Positions 8,967-14,698 of a DNA stretch of 64,000 nt are shown piece after piece. A model generated the notes under the pieces. The model saw nothing but the letters and a program-made list of their open reading frames with translations, searched no databases and was not told the DNA's origin. The translations under genes were made by a program, and so were the position numbers. The DNA is from Mucilaginibacter gracilis (lineage in GTDB: Bacteria > Bacteroidota > Bacteroidia > Sphingobacteriales > Sphingobacteriaceae): contig NZ_RBKU01000001.1 in the NCBI RefSeq assembly GCF_003633615.1, positions 3,658,001-3,722,000 on the forward strand. Direction: 5' to 3'. How positions within the stretch are numbered: position 1 is the first letter of the stretch; every line of letters starts with the position of its first letter.

Positions 8967-9270
8967 TTTGATAATATTAAAAAGTAAATATAAAAGAAAT
9001 TGCCAGATTGAAACCTGGTAATAAAAAAAATGGAGGACCTGCTTAAAGAATCCCCCATTGAATGTGAGTTAGTTAATAGTCTTCACTGCATCATCTAACA
9101 AGTAAGAAAGCCTTTTGCTTTTTAGTCTTGCTTGTTACATTAGGATATTCCTTCTGAATAAACCTACCTGATGGCATGTAGCTAATAATCTAATTAACAT
9201 CGTTCACTTTTTCATTCGCAATGTACCAACTTATTTTAAAAGTTGGTACATTTTTAAAATCTCAATAAAA
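8967..9270. other. Intergenic region with two strong RNA-like hairpins
   Basis: No gene larger than 22 codons. Two structures are visible: a long imperfect hairpin at 9096-9137 (arms TAACAAGTAAGAAAGC and GCTTTTTAGTCTTGCTTGTTA) and an 11-bp perfect hairpin with a T-run at 9222-9255. Together they could be the end of a small RNA read rightward. Confidence 0.4.
9222..9255 (+). terminator. Hairpin with T-run just before the 53-aa gene
   Basis: TGTACCAACTT and AAGTTGGTACA form an 11-bp perfect stem, followed by TTTTT. It ends 15 nt before the ATG at 9271, so it either ends an upstream RNA or regulates that gene. Confidence 0.55.
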
Positions 9271-9432
9271 ATGGAAAGAATATTAAGCGATTACGATAAA
9301 AAAAGCGAAGAAATTATCAAGAGTATTCTTGATTTGCTTGATGGTATCCCATTAAATCAAGCAAGGGGGATTCTTGATTCGGTTACAAATTATCGGTTAT
9401 TGGAAAATAGCGTAGTCAAGGTTTTGTCTTAA
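9271..9432 (+). CDS. Small helical protein of unknown function (53 aa)
   Basis: ATG 9271 to TAA 9432. Two predicted helices, core IIKSILDLLDGIPLNQARGI. Similar in layout to the 51-aa product at 8621. It overlaps the opposite-strand 72-aa gene by 17 nt at the 3' end. Charged N-terminus, no signal peptide. Function unknown. Confidence 0.55.
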   Translation: MERILSDYDKKSEEIIKSILDLLDGIPLNQARGILDSVTNYRLLENSVVKVLS

Positions 9433-9634
9433 AGGCTATAAATATTACGCAAAGAACCCCCTTTACCATTTCTATTTTTATGGTTGCCGGATCGATTTCA
9501 TAATTACTTAATGAAGGATGTATTTTATTAGCCTCATTCATTAAATAATTTACATTAATCATATCAGCACTAATTTTATTGTCTGATAGGCTATCAAACT
9601 TAAGTGGTTTGCATAAAACAACAAAATCTTTCAT
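9416..9634 (-). CDS. Small protein of unknown function (72 aa)
   Basis: The frame is open to 9778, but the upstream part is a low-complexity hydrophobic stretch over a hairpin; ATG 9634 (MKDFVVLCKP) gives a compact 72-aa product. It contains INVNYLMNEANKIHPSL and a hydrophobic end, KGVLCVIFIAFK. Tail-to-tail overlap of 17 nt with the 53-aa gene. No family recognised; the start is uncertain. Confidence 0.4.
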   Translation of the reverse strand: MKDFVVLCKPLKFDSLSDNKISADMINVNYLMNEANKIHPSLSNYEIDPATIKIEMVKGVLCVIFIAFKTKP

Positions 9635-9669
9635 ATATCGAGTAATTAACAGGATTATTAACAAAAAGA

Positions 9670-9704
9670 AAAGCCCCCAAGTTTTCGACGACGTAGAGGG
9701 CTTT
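9670..9704. terminator. Hairpin upstream of the transposase gene
   Basis: AAAGCCCCC and GAGGGCTTT pair with one mismatch around a 17-nt loop. Pyrimidine-rich sequence follows on the minus strand, so it could stop leftward transcription coming from the transposase region. Confidence 0.4.
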
Positions 9705-9786
9705 CTTGAAAAAACAAACGCGGGAAGCGTAAGCCATTTTCTAAGCGGCAAAGTAAGGAAAAATTTGGCTACGTGCAAAATTTTCT

Positions 9787-10683
9787 ATGCATTGCATCAA
9801 GAAGAACTTTGATAAGATTATGCATGTTTTAAAAGATGTTTTAGGACATGAATTACCATCAACTGGTAATATAAGGCGACCGGGGCCGGTGCCTAAGTTT
9901 ACGGATTTAGATTTAGTAGTATTGAGTTTAACGGCAGAGTGTATGGGGATAGACAGTGAGAACTTGCTTTTTAACCAACTAAATTCAACATATAAAAAAG
10001 ATTTTCCATTTTTAATTAGCCGGCGGCAATACAATGACCGACGTAAATCATTATTTTGGCTTATAGAGGTAATAAGAGTTAAGTTATCAGATAAATTAAA
10101 TGAAATGGCTGAGGTTTTTTGCGTTGATTCAATGCCATTGGAAATATGTAAATTAGCTAGAGCTGAACGGAATACTATGGTTAAGACATTAGAGTACTAT
10201 TCCCCAGACAAGGGGTATTGCGCTTCTAAAAAAGATTATTACTTTGGGTATAAGATTCATGCTACTTGTTCAGTTTCTGGCGTTATAAAGCTATTTGATC
10301 TAACCAAAGCTTCTGTTCATGACGTTCATTTCTTAAATGACATAAGGCATGTATTTAAAAATTCCTTGATAACTGGCGATAGGGGATATATAGGGCATAA
10401 AGATTACTTATGGAATGAATCAAGGATATGCCTTGAAACACCATATAGGGGAAATCAAAAAGGGAAACCTAGAATAATGCATGAATTGCGCAGAATAAGA
10501 AAACGCATCGAGACAGTATTTTCTCAGTTGGTAGATCAGTTTATGATTCAGCGGAATTATGCAAAGAGTTTTTGGGGGTATAGGGTTAGGATACTATCTA
10601 AGGTATCTGGATTGACTATACTACAGTACATAAACAAGTTGAATAATAAACCAATTGGGCGAGTTAAATATTCTTTGTTATAA
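9787..10683 (+). CDS. IS982-family DDE transposase
   Basis: 298 aa, the usual length for IS982-family transposases. Catalytic residues are in recognisable contexts: D114 in FCVDSMPLEIC, D198 in LITGDRGYIG and E242 in RKRIETVFSQL. Other family signatures are YYFGYKIHAT, TKASVHDVHFL and NYAKSFWGYRVRIL. The frame is intact. I could not find convincing terminal inverted repeats or a target duplication between 9634 and 10740, so element limits are not given; it may be an end-deleted copy. It sits between small-gene modules in the AT-rich island. Confidence 0.9.
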   Translation: MHCIKKNFDKIMHVLKDVLGHELPSTGNIRRPGPVPKFTDLDLVVLSLTAECMGIDSENLLFNQLNSTYKKDFPFLISRRQYNDRRKSLFWLIEVIRVKLSDKLNEMAEVFCVDSMPLEICKLARAERNTMVKTLEYYSPDKGYCASKKDYYFGYKIHATCSVSGVIKLFDLTKASVHDVHFLNDIRHVFKNSLITGDRGYIGHKDYLWNESRICLETPYRGNQKGKPRIMHELRRIRKRIETVFSQLVDQFMIQRNYAKSFWGYRVRILSKVSGLTILQYINKLNNKPIGRVKYSLL

Positions 10684-10701
10684 AATTCATAAAAACTTAA
10701 T

Positions 10702-10709
10702 TATCTTTA
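10702..10709 (+). promoter_or_regulatory. Leaderless -7 box of the 66-aa gene
   Basis: TATCTTTA, 4 nt before the ATG at 10714. Confidence 0.4.
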
Positions 10710-10713
10710 ATAT

Positions 10714-10914
10714 ATGGGAGTTAGTATAAAAAAATATCACGAAGAAGATTTTATTGAATTCGATGATAATGAGTTTGTTAATCTTGTTTTTAAGGTTAAA
10801 GGAGGCGTGGAAACATGTACAATTACCCCAAATACTTTATTGCGTGTCATTAAAAATTCAGGGGATGGTAATCCGGTTATTATAAAGGACGAAAGGACTC
10901 AAAAATCATCGTAA
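10714..10914 (+). CDS. Small protein of unknown function (66 aa)
   Basis: Acidic N-terminal half (KYHEEDFIEFDDNEF), then a beta-rich part (VNLVFKVKGGVETCTITP) and a short basic tail. A -7 box 4 nt before the ATG supports the start. Its last 35 nt overlap the convergent 98-aa gene. No family recognised. Confidence 0.5.
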   Translation: MGVSIKKYHEEDFIEFDDNEFVNLVFKVKGGVETCTITPNTLLRVIKNSGDGNPVIIKDERTQKSS

Positions 10915-11176
10915 ATAGATTAATGCATTTTTCTCGCAAGTCGTAGGGTAAAGGCGGAAGCCCTTCGTGTGAAAAAGTAAAATAAACCTGTAGGCCATTG
11001 ATATGATTATGTGTACCGAAGACTATATAGCTATTAATTGACACATAATCATTGGGCCATTCCTTGTTTACTTCGGTAAAGAAATCAACATATTCCAGTT
11101 CTAATTTTAATAAAGCCTTTTGAAATTTCCTTTTTCGTGAAGGAAAATCTTCTGTCATGTAATAGAATAAAGGCAT
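10880..11176 (-). CDS. Protein of unknown function (98 aa)
   Basis: Starts MPLFYYMTEDFPSRK. It has a helical N-terminal half rich in Lys/Leu/Glu and a beta half (NSYIVFGTHNHINGLQVYFT) with several aromatics. The pattern suggests a small folded cytoplasmic protein. Convergent, 35-nt tail overlap with the 66-aa gene. Upstream, TACTTTG lies 13 nt before the ATG, near the promoter consensus. Function unknown. Confidence 0.55.
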   Translation of the reverse strand: MPLFYYMTEDFPSRKRKFQKALLKLELEYVDFFTEVNKEWPNDYVSINSYIVFGTHNHINGLQVYFTFSHEGLPPLPYDLREKCINLFTMIFESFRPL

Positions 11177-11542
11177 AGTTTTTTTTGTGCAAAGTAAAAT
11201 ATTTTATCTGAATGATATTCTTTGTTATGCTAACATAGTTTTGCTAATATTGCACTACTAAGTTATAGTAGTCAATAACCCTATCACAGGCTAATTAATA
11301 AATGAATAAACCCAGGCAATATGCCCAGGCTTAAACTCGTGGTTATCCATAAGGATAGTCAAATATACTACGTGGATTATTAATTTAAAAAATTGGTAAT
11401 AATATTTTATTTAAGATTTTGGCGTAGCTGCTGATTAATGCTTCGGGTGTGGTTACCCATAAGGATGACATTGAGAGGGGGTTACGCCAATTTGTTTATA
11501 AAAAATGGGTAACTATAAAACAAAAATTACCTACCTTTAGAT
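11177..11542. other. Intergenic region with a twice-repeated 18-nt motif
   Basis: No supported gene. GTGGTTATCCATAAGGAT at 11339-11356 recurs as GTGGTTACCCATAAGGAT at 11449-11466 (17 of 18 identical). The second copy lies inside an inverted repeat, TTGGCGTA (11419-11426) and TACGCCAA (11483-11490). CCCAGGC is also directly repeated near 11311 and 11324. Confidence 0.45.
11532..11539 (+). promoter_or_regulatory. Leaderless -7 box of the 70-aa gene
   Basis: TACCTTTA, 3 nt before the ATG at 11543. Confidence 0.4.
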
Positions 11543-11755
11543 ATGGGGAGATCAACTAAAATTTTTATGGAGATTGATTTGATAGAGGGTGAAATGACGC
11601 ATGAGCAAGCTGAATCGATGATGAAGTCAAAGCCTTTAAAAAGTATTTCCTTACCTCCTACTGTTTGTAAAGTTTATACTCTTGGAAAAGATGGATATAC
11701 GTTTGAACCAAATCGTGAATATTCGGATTTGAATAATATAAAGGACAATCTTTAG
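11543..11755 (+). CDS. Small protein of unknown function (70 aa)
   Basis: The N-terminus (STKIFMEIDLIEGEMTHEQA) looks like a strand followed by a helix; the C-terminal third reads CKVYTLGKDGYTFEPN. A -7 box directly before the ATG supports the start. The last 98 nt overlap the convergent 140-aa gene, the largest such overlap in the island, so one of the two annotated ends may be wrong. Function unknown. Confidence 0.45.
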   Translation: MGRSTKIFMEIDLIEGEMTHEQAESMMKSKPLKSISLPPTVCKVYTLGKDGYTFEPNREYSDLNNIKDNL

Positions 11756-12080
11756 GTAGTTTATCTCTTATAAATACGTCCATATTTAAGTTGGCATTTT
11801 GGATAAAACGAGATAGGTCACTATAATCTTCAATTGGAGATGTTGTGTTAAATATTTCAGCCCTGGATTCGCCAAGATATCCTACTATCTCTATGTTTGG
11901 GTCTGTAAGATAAAAAGACATTCTAAGTCGATACCCTATCCAAAAATTATCCATTTTTTCAGATTTGCCAATCTGTGCATCAGGAATCAAGCTCGCTTTA
12001 AGATATGGCAAATGTCTTCTCAATTCATTCTCATCTATATCAAGTCTAAAATGCTTTGTTTTAGATTGGCCTAATTTCAT
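11658..12080 (-). CDS. Protein of unknown function (140 aa)
   Basis: A full-length frame with mixed alpha/beta composition, including IGYRLRMSFYLTDPNIEIVGY and a C-terminal helical, Tyr-rich stretch. No signal peptide or membrane segment. The start is supported by TATATTTA 5 nt upstream. It overlaps the convergent 70-aa gene by 98 nt. The length and even composition make it one of the more credible genes here; family unknown. Confidence 0.6.
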   Translation of the reverse strand: MKLGQSKTKHFRLDIDENELRRHLPYLKASLIPDAQIGKSEKMDNFWIGYRLRMSFYLTDPNIEIVGYLGESRAEIFNTTSPIEDYSDLSRFIQNANLNMDVFIRDKLPKDCPLYYSNPNIHDLVQTYIHLFQEYKLYKQ

Positions 12081-12422
12081 GCCGATAAATATATAAAACT
12101 GGGTCTAATACCTCACCAGTTAAAATAATATTTTTTCTTATTTTTACTGCAATCAACAGAACACTTTCATCCTTTAAAATAACCACACTATGATAGGAAT
12201 ACACACAGGCTAACCCATTAGCTTAACTAATATATTGAACGTATAGTGCTACGTTGAGTATTGCCAACCTAAAGTACGAAGATGGTAAGCCGGCAAATAC
12301 AAAGACTGATAGTGCGCTGTAACGGCGTGGCTGTATCTTTGTGTCCGGTAGGGTTTCGTACCCCTTGGTTGGCCAGTGATATTTAGTCACGCCTATTTTT
12401 TTAACCTTAAGTACGAAAAACA
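12081..12422. other. Intergenic region, structured and more GC-rich near 12240-12400
   Basis: A 66-codon frame on the minus strand (12223-12423) exists but ends at the neighbouring ATG and is doubtful. The same stretch can fold: CCGG plus ACAAAGA near 12291 pair with TCTTTGT plus CCGG near 12340, and GGGTTTCGTACCC near 12350 is a small hairpin. AAGTACGAA occurs twice (12277 and 12411). An RNA is possible but not assigned. Confidence 0.3.
12086..12093 (-). promoter_or_regulatory. Leaderless -7 box of the 140-aa gene
   Basis: TATATTTA on the minus strand, 5 nt before the ATG at 12080. Confidence 0.4.
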
Positions 12423-12833
12423 ATGACTCTAACTATAAAACGGAAGGGACTAATTGGTCTTGCCTGTATAATACTGCTATTTATTATAACTAACCCGACT
12501 ATAAAAGATTTTAAAGAGCACTTAGGTGTTTCAAAATATGAAGGGTTATATAGGAACCATAATTTTTTTATTTTCAGCATTTATGGAGAATATGACACAT
12601 CCGAATATTGGATTGCTATTGCCGGTAATTTTTTTGGTGTCGAAGAAAATAAATCACAAGCTAATAATGAGTCATCGATTAACAATGAAAAAGAGGATAT
12701 AAAAATTGGCAACTCTGGATCTGGGGATGATGAATTAATAACTATATTACATAACGCATATTTGAGTGGTGCTAATAAACAGGAACTTGATACAATTATC
12801 ATGTATTACAGATTGAAGCAGAAGGGGAATTAA
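12423..12833 (+). CDS. Membrane-anchored protein of unknown function (136 aa)
   Basis: Short basic N-terminus, then one membrane segment (GLIGLACIILLFIITNP, residues 10-26), then an extracytoplasmic domain with RNHNFFIFSIYGEY and YWIAIAGNFFG, an acidic Asn/Ser linker and a helical C-terminus. The TNPTIKDF and SIYGEY...IAGNFF pattern resembles DUF4359-type proteins, but this is from memory and uncertain. It is followed after 13 nt by the 106-aa gene, whose promoter box overlaps its stop. Confidence 0.6.
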   Translation: MTLTIKRKGLIGLACIILLFIITNPTIKDFKEHLGVSKYEGLYRNHNFFIFSIYGEYDTSEYWIAIAGNFFGVEENKSQANNESSINNEKEDIKIGNSGSGDDELITILHNAYLSGANKQELDTIIMYYRLKQKGN

Positions 12834-12834
12834 T

Positions 12835-12842
12835 TATATTTA
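12835..12842 (+). promoter_or_regulatory. Leaderless -7 box of the 106-aa gene
   Basis: TATATTTA, 4 nt before the ATG at 12847, starting 2 nt after the preceding stop codon. Confidence 0.4.
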
Positions 12843-12846
12843 TCGA

Positions 12847-13167
12847 ATGAAGTACAGTGAAAGTTTTGATGAGTATTCTATAGTTCTTTCATCTATGATT
12901 TTTATTGACTATAAATCGCTTTTGGAACTTAAAGAATTAACTGAAGCCATAATGTACACGTTTGATTTAATCCCTGAAAAAGATGAGCAGTTTACAATGA
13001 TAAAAAAACAATGTAGAAGAAATATTGAACTTGATTTAGCAATAATAAATAATGCCCTTAAGCGAAAAACTCAAAAAAACTATGAGGAAGCATTTTATAA
13101 AGCAAAAAAACAATTACGAATAGATTTAAGTGGTGCGCAAACATCATTCAGTATGGTGGGGCTTTAA
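12847..13167 (+). CDS. All-helical protein of unknown function (106 aa)
   Basis: Strongly helical and lysine-rich, with SLLELKELTEAIMYTFDLIP followed by a charged stretch with a CRRNIELDLAIINN core. No signal peptide. The start is supported by a -7 box. Its 3' end overlaps the opposite-strand 92-aa gene by 4 nt. Function unknown. Confidence 0.55.
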   Translation: MKYSESFDEYSIVLSSMIFIDYKSLLELKELTEAIMYTFDLIPEKDEQFTMIKKQCRRNIELDLAIINNALKRKTQKNYEEAFYKAKKQLRIDLSGAQTSFSMVGL

Positions 13168-13442
13168 ATCATAAATAATGGATATGTCTGCCTTAAGATA
13201 ATGTCGAGTTCGTCATTACTATTTACTGTTATTCTATTAAGTCTAATACGATTATATGTCTTGTCATTTATCTTATGGAAGTCTTCTACAACAATCATTC
13301 CCTCAATGAAAGTCAATGATGTCTTAGTGTTGGGTTGTATAGTATTTGATTTGTAACATAGGATATTCTTGTTGTCGGAGCGAGTTCTTTTAAATCCATA
13401 TTTGGATAGAAGTTGTTTAGATGGGCAATTATAAAAAGTCAT
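13164..13442 (-). CDS. Small protein of unknown function (92 aa), second of a coupled pair
   Basis: Begins MTFYNCPSKQLLSKYGFKRT. A basic N-terminal half is followed by a beta-rich middle (TSLTFIEGMIVVEDF) and a helical tail. Its ATG overlaps the stop of the 49-aa gene by 4 nt (ATGA), so the two are translationally coupled. The convergent 106-aa gene overlaps by 4 nt. A small gene followed by a coupled basic partner is a layout shared with toxin-antitoxin operons, but no known motif is visible. Confidence 0.5.
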   Translation of the reverse strand: MTFYNCPSKQLLSKYGFKRTRSDNKNILCYKSNTIQPNTKTSLTFIEGMIVVEDFHKINDKTYNRIRLNRITVNSNDELDIILRQTYPLFMI

Positions 13443-13588
13443 TTTTTATTTTTACGAAATGGTTTCGCTACGTTTGTAATGCAGGGAGCATCAAGGCCAA
13501 TTTGTTTTGCATTAATGGGATTTAATTCAATAATCTGAAAGGCTTCTTCCAGTGTCATGTAATGGAGTTTAAAGTCTTCTTTTTTCAT
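13439..13588 (-). CDS. Small protein of unknown function (49 aa), first of a coupled pair
   Basis: ATG 13588 to TGA 13439. N-terminal KKEDFKLHYMTLEEAFQIIE is helical; the C-terminus is basic (AKPFRKNKK). Coupled by ATGA overlap to the 92-aa gene downstream. No family recognised. Confidence 0.5.
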   Translation of the reverse strand: MKKEDFKLHYMTLEEAFQIIELNPINAKQIGLDAPCITNVAKPFRKNKK

Positions 13589-13747
13589 GATCTGTAAACT
13601 TAATTTTTGGATGAATTTTTAAAGCAAATACTATATCCCCCTCGTACAGGCTACATGCGCATGCTCCGTGTAGTCAACGGGAGATATAGATTCTTTAATA
13701 ATTTCAGACTTTAATTCCGCCAACAGGTTTACCGTCTTTTTTTTCAT
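13569..13747 (-). pseudogene. Small gene apparently broken by a one-base frameshift
   Basis: From ATG 13747 the frame gives 38 aa and stops at 13631. If one G is added to the G5 run just before the stop, the reading continues as DIVFALKIHPKIKFTDHEKR to a stop at 13569, for 59 aa in total. TACGTTTA lies 4 nt before the ATG. It is either a real frameshift, a sequencing error in the homopolymer, or chance. Confidence 0.35.
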
Positions 13748-13751
13748 CGCT

Positions 13752-13759
13752 TAAACGTA
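13752..13759 (-). promoter_or_regulatory. Leaderless -7 box before the frameshifted small gene
   Basis: TACGTTTA on the minus strand, 4 nt before the ATG at 13747. Confidence 0.35.
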
Positions 13760-13761
13760 AC

Positions 13762-13792
13762 AAAAAAGTCCCGACTGTTGAACCGGGACTCT
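13762..13792 (-). terminator. Rho-independent terminator of the LOG-family gene
   Basis: On the minus strand AGTCCCG and CGGGACT form the stem, followed by six Ts. It lies about 25 nt after the stop at 13815. Confidence 0.8.
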
Positions 13793-13814
13793 TCGAAATT
13801 TTTTGAATACTTCT

Positions 13815-14522
13815 TTAAAAGTTTGGTTTCAAAACATACTTATCGTAAAAACGGAAGATGTGTTCAACAGCTTCTTCGGCGGTATCAACCAACCTGTAGA
13901 GGTTCAAATCGTCGGCCTTAATGTTGTTTTCGGTATTCAGCATTTTGTCTTCAATCCATTTAAACAGGCCGCCCCAATAATCGGTACCTACAAATACAAT
14001 AGGGAAACGGGCAATTTTACCGGTTTGGATAAGGGTGATGGCTTCAAAAGATTCGTCCATAGTGCCAAAACCACCCGGAAGGATGATAAAGCCTTGCGAA
14101 TATTTCATAAACATTACCTTCCTCACAAAAAAGTAATCAAACTGCATCACTTTATCTCTGTCGATATATTTATTGTGGAATTGCTCAAAAGGTAATTCAA
14201 TGTTTAACCCTACCGATTTACCACCGGCTTCGTAAGCACCTTTGTTGGCAGCTTCCATAATGCCGGGGCCGCCGCCCGATATTACACCATAACCACGCTC
14301 GGTTAGTAAGCGGGCCGCAGTTTCGGATAATGTATAATATGGATTATCGTTTTTTGTACGCGCCGATCCAAAAATGGATACACACGGGCCAATTTTGGCC
14401 ATTTTTTCGAAGCCGTCAACAAATTCGGCCATAATTTTAAAAATCTGCCAGCTATCAGTTACTTTAATTTCCTGCCAGTTTTTGTTTTCAAACGCCTGTC
14501 TGATTTTTTCTTCACTTGTCAT
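13815..14522 (-). CDS. LOG-family protein (TIGR00730), probable nucleoside-5'-monophosphate phosphoribohydrolase
   Basis: 235 aa Rossmann-fold protein. The LOG signature PGGFGTMDE is at about residue 160, with the glycine loop SGGGPGIMEAANKGA at about 100 and CVSIFGSART at the start of the fold. Family members cleave the ribose phosphate from (cytokinin) nucleoside monophosphates or hydrolyse AMP. It is the first ordinary core gene after the small-gene island and has a clear terminator and upstream promoter. Confidence 0.88.
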   Translation of the reverse strand: MTSEEKIRQAFENKNWQEIKVTDSWQIFKIMAEFVDGFEKMAKIGPCVSIFGSARTKNDNPYYTLSETAARLLTERGYGVISGGGPGIMEAANKGAYEAGGKSVGLNIELPFEQFHNKYIDRDKVMQFDYFFVRKVMFMKYSQGFIILPGGFGTMDESFEAITLIQTGKIARFPIVFVGTDYWGGLFKWIEDKMLNTENNIKADDLNLYRLVDTAEEAVEHIFRFYDKYVLKPNF

Positions 14523-14579
14523 AATAACGCATCTGCTCCGCCGTTTGCGGAGGTTCTTTTTAATTTAAAATCTGAGAAG

Positions 14580-14587
14580 CAAAGTTA
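14580..14587 (-). promoter_or_regulatory. -7 box of the LOG-family gene
   Basis: TAACTTTG on the minus strand, 57 nt before the ATG at 14522. Confidence 0.5.
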
Positions 14588-14616
14588 GGATTTTAGTTTG
14601 GAGTTGGTAGATGATT

Positions 14617-14698
14617 TTGGATCATAGATCATAGTTGATAGATCATAGAAAAAAAGATCCTTTCAGTTTCATACTATCAACGATGATCTATCAACCAA
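14617..14698. repeat. Word-repeat hairpin H1 (GATCATA/TTGATAG words)
   Basis: Arms 14617-14641 and 14674-14698 are inverted with 22 of 25 matches. The left side is a degenerate tandem of GATCATAG-like words. The right arm contains the stop codon of the symporter gene (TGA at 14693-14691). Confidence 0.75.

Noticed and set aside
9579..9812. 77-codon frame on the plus strand between the 72-aa gene and the transposase
   Set aside because: It runs across a hairpin and is antisense to the 72-aa gene; no promoter or family signal.
12223..12423. 66-codon frame on the minus strand
   Set aside because: It ends at the neighbouring start codon, has no supporting promoter and overlaps a foldable GC-richer stretch; recorded only as a possibility.
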